DNA of 64,000 nt from Aplectana chamaeleonis (lineage: Eukaryota; Nematoda; Chromadorea; Rhabditida; Cosmocercidae), in assembly GCA_029168955.1 (NCBI GenBank), contig JAPDOI010001317.1, forward strand, positions 62,001 through 126,000, read 5' to 3'. How positions within the stretch are numbered: position 1 is the first letter of the stretch; each line of letters opens with the position of its first letter. The translations under genes and the position numbers were made by a program. The notes below the pieces were generated by a model. That model saw only the letters and a list, made by a program, of their open reading frames with translations, had not been told where the DNA came from and did not search any database. Positions 44,201-55,300 of the stretch are shown here, piece after piece.

Positions 44201-46279
44201 GATATGGACGACACACATAGCGGGAAAAATACAAAAAGGTAGGTCCACCTCACTCAATCGCATGTCTTCTCCTGTTTGAGTTTTTTCTTCCCTTATTTCT
44301 CCTGATGTCTTAACAGAAAAAAATTCAATACATACAGTCTTCCCTGAGCGAAAGCCCAAAATTGACTGAATATCAAATAAAGAAAAATATCAAGATTACG
44401 AACCAGTGCTGTTTTGACCTCGCTGGCCGGTTGAGCCAACTGAAAAACGAAATTTTTGGCTAGAAGTGTCGCAAGGTAAGAGAACTGTTGTAGAGGAAAA
44501 AGCGTCTCGGGAAACAACATCGAGTTGTTCATCAAGATGTCACATCGTACATTGGGCCTCGTCACAGTTGAGTAATGAGCTGGCCGTCCTAATCCCAAGT
44601 CATTGACAGGTTCGTAAAACAGGAACTATCCTAGACGAGGGGGGGATCGGCACCCATGGGTCAGGGCTGATTGGAAACTGACGACCGCAGATGGCCGCGC
44701 GCGTTCTGAACCCCGTTGGCCTGTGATCCAGGGCTGGATTTCATGGACGGCAAATCATGGGCTACAGTTGGGTTTGTAGCGGAAACAGCACGCAACTATT
44801 GGAGGCAAGGTAGTTATCCACCAAACACTACAGGTGATCCAATGAGAGTGCAGTCTCTTGCCCCAGTCATAGTTGGTCGATCAGATGTAGCCAGTCCGGT
44901 TGATAATCATGAAAGAGGGGCGAAAAAACACACTCGGTGTGGCCGACACGACCCATATGCACATGATATACGGTAAGAAATGAATGATATGGTGGGTATA
45001 CCCTCGAAACAGGTGTCTGCGGACCACTCGGCAGCCCGCGCCTGTCACGCGCGCCGATCGATCACCACATTTCTCGTTGGCGCACACGACGCAGCGCAGG
45101 CTATCTAAGTGTCTACAGCCATCTTTCTCGTGGTTACCCCAACATTGCCAATGACTAAACAAATGTTTAAAACGTTTTTTCGATGAGATCGCAGCTTGAA
45201 ACTATTTGGCAGGAGCCATTAGAGAAATTGAAATGATTCATCCGTGAAAATGAAAGTTTGCACTGATAGTATAATATGGCTGATCGCGTTATCAGTCATT
45301 GTTTTCGTAAAGACTCCATGCAAATACTTCGACTTCTGAAAGCCGTGTCATTCATTCTCCAACTGAACACTGAGTGCCCCCCCCCACCCCAAAAATAGTT
45401 TCAGACCGGGACCGCTACTTGTCAAACTCTATCAGAACATAGCAGTACCAATCCACGTGGTGAAGGTTGCTAACAAGGGAAGTACTATTAGTCAGCCTGG
45501 CCGTTCCCGATGAAATGTGCTTCTCTAGAACCGTTTTCAACGTAGAATCCGATTATGATCCTCGCGGCTGCCTAAACCCACTCTGGGAGCAGTTATAGGC
45601 GTTTGTCGGCAGATATTCGTACCTATTGCAGCTTCCAAAACGCGCATTAGTTTTTGTAAAATCCGGGAACTGACCTCATAATTGTGTACGGCGCTCAAAA
45701 CAACACCCCTGAGCAAAGTTTGGATGAAGGCACATTTTCCAAACTTTGCCCACCAGATTGTCAGCGTTTTGGACTTGATTTTCGGATGGGCGTTTATTTA
45801 TACCATTTAGATTACGGTGGGTATACGGTAGTTCGGTCAAAGTCTCAGATTTGACTCAAAATTTGTATGCGGGGGTTATTCGGGGTGGTTAATATGAACT
45901 TAATGTCCATTTGTCGATTTTCAAAATACTAAGGTAGATTGCCCCTAAATGGCATGGTACCTACCGTGACCTATAGTAAACTTTAAAATTCGAACGAATG
46001 GACTCCAGATTCATGATCAGCACTCTAGACTACCCCCACATACAAGTTTTGGGCAAGATCCAAAAAAAATTCAAAACACCCTAAAAATTCCATGGGGGTA
46101 CCCTTACCTTGCCGCGAAGCCTTGAAAAACGCCCATAACTTTTTTCAGACTGGTTCTAGGCAGCTGCGAAGATTACCATCGGATTCTACTCCAAAAACGG
46201 TTCTGGAAAAGTTCATTTCAACCGGGATGGCCAGGCTGACTAAAAGTAGTTCCCTTGTAGGTAAACATTTCAGAAACGT
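44201..46279. other. no recognisable gene; diffuse repeats
   Basis: Segments at about 45280-45400 resemble 41255-41370 (GTTATCAGTCATCGTTTT), and 45680-45760 resembles 50810-50880. These look like decayed dispersed repeats. No gene. Confidence 0.45.
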
Positions 46280-46772
46280 TTAAAGGCAGTGTTCACGATG
46301 AAATAAGTTTTCGAAATTCCACTAGGATTGGGTAGTGGAGGGACACTCTGTAACGTTAACGTCGAAAGAACGCATGAAAACGAGCCAGGAAGAGCCCCAA
46401 AAGAGCCCGAAGTTGCAACTTCGAGCGCATTGAAAACCCCAGAAGCGCATCACACGCCCACCGACGTGAACAAATGAATACTCGAGATCGTGAGATGAGC
46501 GATGATTTTCAATCATTAGCCCCGTTCTTCCCTTCATTCTCAGCTTCTCTCTTTACTCAGGTCAGCTCGCATAGTTCGGCTGCAAAAGACGGAAGATACA
46601 AGCCTCGGACAACTCGTCCACCATGTTTCCATAGCTCAATCTTTGAGGGACCATACCTGCGTTCACAGAAGGTCTTGTGTGATTTCAGAGACACCATTGG
46701 AATCAGCATGGGGCCGTTTTCAAGATAGGCGGAAGAACAAAAAAACGCTTTTCATCGTGAACACTGCCTTTA
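46280..46772. mobile_element. TTAA-family MITE, complete
   Basis: TTAA, then AGGCAGTGTTCACGATGAAA, ending TTTCATCGTGAACACTGCCT then TTAA. It has the same interior as the truncated copy at 17035-17545. The ORF inside is part of the element. Confidence 0.85.
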
Positions 46773-46789
46773 AACTAAATCCAGCGTTC

Positions 46790-46949
46790 AGAGGCCGGAC
46801 TCATCAAAGCATTTTCAATGGTAAGTTAGCGTTATGGGCTAACAGCGATCGTTATAAGTGAGTCAGCAAGCTTGTGAATAACTGATAACGGTTGCTGTGA
46901 GCCGATAACGGTAACTGACCATGGAAAGTGTTCTGATGAGTCCGGCCTC
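46790..46949. mobile_element. fold-back MITE (GAGGCCGGACTCATCA ends)
   Basis: GAGGCCGGACTCATCAAAGC and its inverse (TCTGATGAGTCCGGCCTC) lie 160 bp apart. The interior GCGATCGTTATAAG and GATAACGG arms continue the fold. Confidence 0.75.
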
Positions 46950-47057
46950 AGGAGAGAGCAGAACTGTCTAGAGCACCTTTCATAGATTGCCGACCCACGT
47001 CGGACGACTGGGTACCGTATGTTGGATATCTATCTATCCTATTCTATTCATTTCACC

Positions 47058-47246
47058 TACTGTCGTTCTCGGAGCCAAATTCCGGTTCGCATTTGCGGAC
47101 AAAGACGATGAGAGTCGTACTGGGACTTAATCCCGGCACGATTAACCTTTCTCCCAGCCCGATTATCATCGTGTCGCTCGTGTCGCGTCACGCAACAGCC
47201 GTAGCCCGCAATTGCGGACCCGAATTTAGTTCCAACAACGACAGTA
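47058..47246. mobile_element. TA-flanked MITE (CTGTCGTTCTCGGAGCC)
   Basis: TA, then CTGTCGTTCTCGGAGCCAAA, is mirrored by ACTAAATTCGGGTCCGC-type sequence and ends ACAACGACAG then TA. Related to 1973-2105 and 43216-43497. Confidence 0.75.
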
Positions 47247-47269
47247 TCGTCAGTGTCTCACAGGTAGGA

Positions 47270-47395
47270 AGCCGGGCTCAGCAATCGGGCTTGAAATCAC
47301 TCGATCAATAGCCATCCTCCCTTCGTTTTCCCGCGCGCATTTATCCCGCCAAGAAGTGTCGCGGCTATGTACCCCTAATCCAGGGATTGTCGATA
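47270..47395. mobile_element. partial palindromic MITE of the 9929 family
   Basis: Contains CGATCAATAGCCATCCTCCC, then TTCGTTTTCCCGCGCG and CCGCCAAGAAGTGTCGCGGC. The left arm is shortened. Confidence 0.6.
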
Positions 47396-48474
47396 TCTTA
47401 GTTTATCATATTTTATAACGAGTCGTCCGAAGTCGGTCGGCCAACTATAAAAGAGGCTTGAGTGCCATTTCTCGTGTTGATAATATTGCTGTTCTCGGCA
47501 CTATCCTAGACGAAGGGGCCACTCAGGATTCAAGAGAGACATCGAATCAACCATCGACTGAAAAGTTATCAATCAAAGTGTTTTTATACTGTTTTCATAG
47601 CCACAACGACTGACGGCAGTATCAAGCATCTTTCATCATAGTTTTGGTTCATTTCTCCGCTAAGCCGCTGGAGGCCCCTCCTAACCACTGGTGGCCCCGG
47701 ATGGCGGCTCGGCGAGCCGTCGACGGCCGCGTTGCGTGTGGGTGCGCCAACTATTTTTGGTAATTTCTGGTTATTTGTTGGTTATTGCTCTGTTATTCCC
47801 AGCTTGTTTCTCAAAAAGCAAAGAAAGTCGCTGCGGAGCATTCTTCTGAAACGATTTAGACTTCGTCATCCTTAGTCAACTGCTTTCCATCCAGGAAGTG
47901 CTGCATCGAGCGGAACAGATAGTTGCTTAGTTACTTCTGTGCCTGCCAGGTTTTTAGGGTTGAAGTCGGAATCGGAAGGGGTAAAGCCTCATTCATACTT
48001 GAAGTCGACGCGACCAACAATACTGCCGCGATCTGAAATCGCTCCGTCCTCCGATTTCCTCGGGCGGGCGTAATTTTTCGTGAAATAGACGGAAAATTGC
48101 GGACCGCGCCGCAGGAGTGAAAAAAAGCATTTTTCTCGGCATTTCTACTTATTTTTTGTGACATTGTTGGCTTTACCTTCTAAAAAAAGAGTTTTGCATA
48201 GTTTTCAAACAAATAATGGTTCCAAAAAAACGATGGGGTGGAATTTGCTGGAGCAAAAACTTAGAACTACATACGACTAAAGTTACTAATTGCTAGAAGC
48301 TCTGCATGAAATGTGATTTCTCGGTATCCTTATTATATTTTCTCGTCTCTATCATCGTAAATGTGTCATAAATACACGTTTTCTCTTTCACATACCGTAT
48401 TTTGTGCCAGTGAACTGTGACGTCTGCAATTTTGCGCCACATACGCAAGGTTGTGACGAAAGATTGCGGACTAG
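47396..48474. other. no recognisable gene
   Basis: Only short ORFs and no clear element. Confidence 0.4.
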
Positions 48475-48710
48475 TCGCTTCGACTAGACGAATCGCTTCC
48501 ATTATGGAAGCGACGCGATTAGTCGAAGCGACCTAACAAAATCAAGCAGGTCGCTTCGACCAGCTATGAAATACCCCAGTCGCTCGCCGATCGCGACTGA
48601 ATTTGCAAACTGCTCCAAAACTGGCTCAGTAGGAGAACTGTTGGCGCGATGGGTTTTGTAACTGTTGGCAGTGCCGCGACTAGTCGAGGCGACCTGCTAT
48701 GAATGAGCCT
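48475..48710. repeat. inverted repeats of TAGTCGAAGCGACC
   Basis: ACTAGTCGCTTCGACTAG, then GGAAGCGACGCGATTAGTCG, then GGTCGCTTCGACCAGC and GCGACTAGTCGAGGCGACC form several overlapping hairpins. It ends at ACCTGCTATGAATGAGCCTT, and is probably a small GC-rich TIR element that landed next to the mariner fragment. Confidence 0.6.
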
Positions 48711-48782
48711 TAAGATCTGGGATATATGGAGGGTGAGGGAGAGCTTCCCGGTCTTGAGAACTTCCGTGGGATGACCACTGTT

Positions 48783-49048
48783 CACTTCTTCACGACAATG
48801 CTCGACCACACGTATCTCGGATAACCCGACAGAAACTGCTGGACCTGGGCTGGAAAGTTCTTCCTCACCGTCCATATAGCCCAGATCTTGCCTCTTCGGA
48901 CAACCATCTGTCCCGCTCGATGCAGCACTTCCTGGATGGGGAACAGTTCACTAACGATGACGAAGTCAAAATGGTCTTAGAAGAATACTTCGACTCGGAA
49001 CAGCAAGAGTTTTACGAGTCGGGAATTCTTGATCTGGCCAATTGGTGA
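48783..49048 (+). pseudogene. mariner transposase C-terminal fragment
   Basis: The frame reads [20 protein letters not shown], then [20 protein letters not shown], then [10 protein letters not shown] and finally GILDLANW and a stop (TGA 49046-49048). HDNA and SSD hold the second and third catalytic Asp with 34 residues between them, the mariner DD34D spacing. The N-terminal two thirds are missing. It differs from the 37.4-kb copy, so at least two mariner lineages are present. Confidence 0.85.
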
Positions 49049-51116
49049 CGAAGGATCCTTTATTGTGATGGAAATTATTTTGTTGGGTGAGCCTTGTTTG
49101 TCTTTGAAATCAGAAAGCTAGTTGGACAGTTCGACCACAACCGGCTACCCGAACAAGCAGAAGCGGAGTGTCTCAGACAACTTTAACATCGATCCAGGTG
49201 CTGCAGGTCGCTGATGCTGTCAGAGACGCAGAGGGCGGCGCGCTGCTTCTTTGGACTCTACGCTTGCCATCTCGTTTGGAACAGGGTATAGCCGCGTTGG
49301 TTGACCATGGTGGCCATCATGGGGACAGAGAAACCACTGTAGAACAGGGACGAGCGGGAATCCGCGTTCCGTGTTCGAAAAACCGCAGTTCCGCGCTTTT
49401 CGCACCCGATTCTCTAAAACTGCGAGGGCCGTAACGCACGGAAATCTTCAAAAAGCCGCATCTTTTTGGGTTTTGAGCGTTTCGCACCCGATTTCCGTAT
49501 CCCGGAGAGTAATCATGCGCCAAAACCCGGATTACATTTTCAATCCTATAAAACGACTACTTACGAGCGAGTTTGATGAGACTGCAGCGATAGAATTTCG
49601 GTCAGTCTTTCTTCTGAAGAATTGGAAACACATTACTGAAAATTACGATTTGAGACCATGTAGGTATAAACTAAGGGGACACTAGATTCAGGAATCGATT
49701 AGAAGTTCATGAGGTTAACGATTTGCCACTGACGAGAACTAAAGGAGTTTCATGAACTTCCAATCGACTAGGTTCAAGTCTGAGCATGAGCTCCCTCCAT
49801 AGCACATGAGTTGATTGTTCTGCAGAAGAAACCGCATCCACACATCTCACCGAGACTGAGAGTGGCATGAACAGCACCGTCGAATAGAACTGTAGAAGAA
49901 AAGTGAGTGTCACCAACGACCCTATGAAAGAGGCTGCGTGATAAGGCTGTTTATAGATGTTTCCGCAAATAATATCCTATCATATTTCCATGGTGTTATC
50001 ACTAACAACTATAAAATAGATACATTTTATTCAGCTATGGGGTACTCGATTCTTTTTACAAAGAAGTAACAATTATAGCAATGACATTCTACTACAGATT
50101 GAAGTAATCACAACAACAACATCAAATCAACAGAATAACAACAGCGAACTTTTAACAAACCCCACACAAACGCTAACAACAATGATAAAAGATAACATCT
50201 ACCGTATGATCAACCGCCGACACTCAGCTTCAGAGACAGAGAGACAAAAGAGCAGCATAGACTTCTCCAACTATGGACCCCCTCCAACTGGAACTAGTTT
50301 CGGAAAACGATCTGTTGTACGCAGGTTGACGAGGAGATAGAATAAAACAATTTAAAGTTTTGAAATTTCACTCATAGCACCTACATTGATCAAAAAGCTG
50401 CCAAAAACCCAAAATTTTCCCCTAGGCCTTTCCCTTTCCTAGTTGTACACCAAAAGCCCCGCCTGACCGTTACCCCATATCAGGCGAGATGGCCATTTTG
50501 ACATGCTGTCTCACGGACACTTGTGCGACACCATGATCCCATCCATTGATGCGATAGAATGCTTTCGAACATAGTCGTCGCCGCGTCCGTTGACGCTTTC
50601 TCGCAGTGACACACTGCCGACGCGGCGTCAAAACGCTGCGCTGACCACTCGTCGCCCTTCACGCCGCGTTGGTCGTCGTCGTCGTTGACGAATACAATCG
50701 ATACTGTACCACCGAGCGTTGTTTGACGCTGCGAGCAACGCCACGAATTGAACTCTGTAGACCCCTTTACTAAAATCATACCCACCGTAGTCTTACGGAA
50801 AAACGAAAAGCGGACCTCATTATCATGTTCAGCGCCCCAAAAGACCTCGCTGGGCAAAGTCTGGGCCGTAAATTTTTCTGATCCCAGAACTTGAAAAAAA
50901 ACTAACTTTTGACCACTGTTAAATTACCCAGATGTATTGAGTGGAACTCCTAAACCTCGGATTGTTTCTTTTTATTTCCCCTAAAAACCCTCACTAGAAC
51001 AATTTTTCAAAACTCCGGTCTTAGTTTGAGAAGGTCCCTAGTAAGTCAGAGCCGCACCACCTCGCCATAAGAAAGAGTTCTTGAACATGTGCAGTACGTC
51101 TTCTGTTTATCGTATC
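49049..51116. other. no recognisable gene
   Basis: Only short ORFs. An AACAACAAC-rich stretch lies at about 50105-50180. Minus-strand LYPVPNEMASVESKEAA (about 49300-49250) resembles the end of the mariner relic at 54420 (VYSVPNELSIRDSKEAML), so a scrap of that family may be here. Confidence 0.4.
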
Positions 51117-51250
51117 TATCCTCTATTTCGGAGCCGAATGTACCGTTTTTTTCACTTGGCTGTGAACAGCGAAAAAGTATGACGGAGAAGGAGACGCAGC
51201 ACACGCGCGCAACCGAACACAATCTAGGGTAATTATTTCACTCCAAAATA
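51117..51250. mobile_element. partial MITE of the TATCCTCT family
   Basis: TATCCTCTATTTCGGAGCC at the left, and GGAGAAGGAGACGCAGC inside, match 42015 and 43802. The right end is degraded. Confidence 0.55.
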
Positions 51251-51482
51251 AAGTACACCTATGTCGTGAAGGCGTCACTACGCCAAATGTGTACGTGAAA
51301 TCGCAGATTGCAATGTCAGAAAGATACCGTGGTACTGTGTACGCGGCGTCAAAACTTACAAAATTGAGCTTGAGAGTAGGATTAGCAAACGATGCTTCTC
51401 TGCTCCATAGTAACTCACTCGCGAAAACACGCGCCGCGTATCGGTGAGTGTCGCGCGCAGCGCACACGACATTAGACAGGGA

Positions 51483-51630
51483 AAGACTATGAAAAAGCGA
51501 AATCACCGTGGTTCCAACGCCTGCTGGAGCGATGCGCAGGTTAGAGACAGCACGAGAGCTGATGGAGGCAGCAGCGTCGCGCACGCTATTGGCGGGAATT
51601 TCGATTTTTTACAGTGGATATACAGTTTAC
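51483..51630 (+). mobile_element. TA-flanked MITE of the 2106 family
   Basis: GACTATGAAAAAGCGAAATC at the left, GATGCGCAGGTTAGAGACAG inside, and GAATTTCGATTTTTTACAG near the right end, followed by TA. Confidence 0.65.
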
Positions 51631-51634
51631 GGCA

Positions 51635-52107
51635 ATGTTAAAAGGACATGGTGCGGTTGCGGTCACACACTAAAACTACGGTGGAAAACGCCAAATTTCA
51701 TTATCGGTCAACACTACAGCTGATTTTCTTGGTGAGTTACGGTTTTTCTTTTTTTCTTGTTTGCTTCCACATTATTTTTGTTTCTGACTCTTATAATATT
51801 ACGAATAGGGGCTTTTCTCAGTGTTCGAGAGGAATTCGCCTTTCTTTTTCGATATAGAAACAGAATTTTGAAAAGAGAAGCCCGAACAAACTGCTAATTT
51901 CCTTCACGCACTAAGAACAGCCCCTATTCGCAATATTTAAACAGTCAGAAACAAAAATAAAACCGAAACAAACAAGAAACAAAGAAGAACCGTAACTTAC
52001 CCGGAAAATCAGCTGTGCTGTCGATCGATAATGAAATTAGGCGTCTTCCACTGTATTTTAGGGTGCGACCGCAACCGCAGCATGTCCTTTTAACATTGCC
52101 GTCAACT
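51635..52107. mobile_element. long fold-back element downstream of RRP36
   Basis: Arms of about 190 bp: TTAAAAGGACATGGTGCGGT, CCAAATTTCATTATCG and AATAGGGGCTTTTCT on the left return inverted on the right as AGCCCCTATTCGCAAT, CGATAATGAAATTAGG and GCAGCATGTCCTTTTAA. The ~80-bp centre has no gene. The right edge is 45 bp from the RRP36 stop codon, so RRP36 transcripts could run into it. Confidence 0.85.
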
Positions 52108-52151
52108 GGACTCTGTTTCTCTCGAGTGGGACATCCTAGAGCGCAGAGCCC

Positions 52152-52303
52152 CTACTGATAACCATACATCTGCTCAAATGATGGCTTCTTCCTAGCTTCT
52201 TTACGAGCCTCCTTCTTCGCCTTCCTTTTCATGTAGTTATCCAGCTTGTTGTTCTTCTTCAGCTGCTGGAACTTCTTCTCCATCTGCATCACCCGCACTT
52301 GGG
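52152..52303 (-). CDS. RRP36: RRP36-like gene, last exon
   Basis: Acceptor CTTGTTTTAG, then QVRVMQMEKKFQQLKKNNKL, DNYMKRKAKKEARKEARKK and PSFEQMYGYQ, stop TAG at 52154-52152. The EKFxxLKxxxKLxxxxxRK pattern is that of the RRP36 C-terminus. I see no AATAAA in the 45 bp before the fold-back element. Confidence 0.92.
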
Positions 52304-55300
52304 CTAAAACAAGAGAAACTCAATACCAAGCAATTCTGCGTATTTACGGAAGACCTATCGGATTCGATGGGAACGCCTTCAGACTTGTCCAAATATTATG
52401 CTACTTTTGCTATTTTTTTTCGAATTCGCCCCCAGCAAAGCTTTCTGCCCACGGAAATTAAAAATGGCACTCACCTTTCGTCTTGAATATCGGCTTCTCT
52501 CCCTTCATCATTCGATCAATGTTTTCTTGACGCAATTCTTTGTAAGCCTCCTGCTTCAATCTTCGTTCCGCTTTCGTTCTTTCACGGTTATCCATTCGAC
52601 GAATAGCCTATAATTTACATGCGTACCTCACGTTTCGAATTGGACTAAATGGTTACAAAGCTTTCAGATTTCAAGAGAACACATCTTAAAATTACTTCAT
52701 GAATCTTCTCTGCCATACTGGTATCTCCTCGTTTTTCACATTCAGCTGCTTCCTTCGAAAGCTCCTGAATAATTACAATTATCACTTTAGGTTGCCCAAA
52801 TTTTGGAAACACCTAGACAGAAATGTAAAATTTAACTCTCCAATTCTGTTTCAAAAATCATTATAAGCGCCGTTGGAGTCAGTCTCAAACGAGTCAGCCA
52901 TCGGAGCCCAAAAAAGCAACGCTCCCTCTGCGTCTCTAACAAGCGCGCAACGTACGCAAATCAAGTATGCGACGCAGCATCTCTCTTGCCGTGACCCACA
53001 AAACAGAGCTCTTCGATTTTCACGTACTCGTTTCTTTTTCTACTTCCTCTTTCTTTCTTCTCTACACAAACTGCAGTCGAACCAAAAGGTCAATTAAAGA
53101 CAGCACACTTTGTGATCGTTTGTATCAAGTCATATCCTTCCAGCCGCTAGCTGTTACCCATATACAGAAGCACACTACCTGTCACTCAAGAAGAGTATCC
53201 GCATCTAGAGCGAATATCTGAACGAAAATAATGAAAAAAACATGAAGTGTGATTCTTTGAATCATGATAATTTTGCATTATTTTCGCTCAAACGTGTTAC
53301 TCGATCTTAATGCAGATACACTTATTTACGTGGCAGGTAGTGGCTTTCAGGATACAGGAAACAAATAGCTGGAAGGATACGGCTTGATACAAACGAGCAG
53401 TTTCATGAACTGTGCGGTCGTTAATTGACCTTAGGTTTGACCGCAGTTCTCAGGCATTGTGGGGTTTGTAACGCGCAGCAATCGCGGGTCATAATCTGAA
53501 CCGCTCCCGTTAGAAACGAAAAAATGAGCGAAGCGGGTGCCCCATATCTGCCGTTTGCCCCGCTATTTGCCCTAGGTTTCAATCATGTTCGGTTCCGCCC
53601 GCGATATCCGCCGATTCACTGCCGTTTGCAGCTTTCGACCATGCTAGATTAGATTTACAACGGCAAAGGAGGTCGTCGCCCTATTACAGAAGCACGTGGC
53701 GCTAGGGGCGGCGTCCCATCATTTGATAGGAGCGGGTCTCCCCCAAGAAGGACACGGTCCATGTCGCGACCCGCGTGAGGGAGTCACCCCCACCGCGGTC
53801 CGCGACAGGGACGTCATCCACGCTACGGTCGACCGCGAGAGAGCTTCCCTCGCTGAGGACCGTTGGGGAGACCCCTCAGCGGTCAAAAATCGTCCAGAGA
53901 GTGACTCGTAGCCACTTTCCAGGAGCGGCCCGAAAGGCCGACTGCGCTCTCTCTGGGATGAGGCCCCTTATATACGTGCTCTGCTGCTGATATGGGCCTG
54001 GTCAATTGTGGAGTCATCTATAACGTGATTTGGCAGATAAAACGAGTGCATACCCTGTCAAATCGTGCACGAACGCAACACCGAGCCTCTTTGCAGCAGT
54101 GACGTCATCGCCAGCCAAACGGCGGAATCCGAGGTTTGGCAGGCGCTGAACGCAGACCGGAATGGTCATGCGGGATCTCTGCCGTTTGCCCCGCACAGGT
54201 CGAAATGGGACGTTTCAGTGCGCGTTAGAAACGCCAGAATGTCTGAGTTTGTGTAGAGTGGAAAGAAGAAGAAAGCAGAGAAACAAATGAGTACTTGAAA
54301 AATCGGAGGATTCTGTTTTTTTTTGGATTCAGGTAAGGCAAATGTTGCATAGCGCACGTGATTTTCGCACGTTGCACGCTCGTCAGACACACAGGGGGAG
54401 CATTGCTTCTTTAGAGTCTCGGATGGATAACTCGTTTGGGACAGAGTATACAATCAAACGCAAACGCTCGGGAAAAAAATAGATCATGCCCGCAGCACTC
54501 AGAGCTGCTCATCGAAAATCTTCCGGAAGTGCGTTTTGAGATCGTAATAGTGGCGTTCAATTTGTTTCTCGTCCAGGTAATGAGCGAGAAGCGGAAACAA
54601 GGCATGATCAGTAGGCGAGGCGAGAGGTCAGGCAAATACGGCGGATGGGCGACTGAAGTTCAGCCGAGATTCAGAATTTTCTTATGAATGGTTGAAGACC
54701 CACCCATAAGGGCGACTCGTGGAGCAGGTGAATCTTACGCTGCTTTTCCTCTACCTTCTTCGCGACGACATCAAGTAGGGTGCAGTAAGAAGCACCTGTA
54801 CATAGTTACTCCTCCTGGCAGCACCTCACAGTAGACCACTCATTCCTTCGCGGTACCCGAAAACATGTCAACAACACTTTCTCTCCTTTGTCGCCGGGTT
54901 GCGGTGTTGGAATGCCAGTGTATTTCGTTTCAAGCTACTGGCGCTTGAGGATTTTTGAAAGAAAGCACCCGCTCCTCGTCCATTGTGACCACTTGCCGAA
55001 GCCAATGGTCGTTGTTGCGGAGTGAAAGATGAACCAAGTAGGTGTCCGTGCGCAGCTGCATCTGATGCTTCGTCAAATCGTGTGGCAGCCACATACCATA
55101 TTTCCAAGAAAAGCAGCGCCTGTTAGATTTGCGTTCAGCAAGGGTCAAGACGCTTTGTCAGCCACCGTGTCGTCTGTCTCGGATCTTCTTCGGTGGCGGC
55201 ACGAAAACCTCGAAGCCTAAAGAAGCAGCATGGCCGGTAAGCGACTCACCGGTGATGCTGTGCTCGCCCTTGTGGGAACAATGAACCATATGGAGACCAT

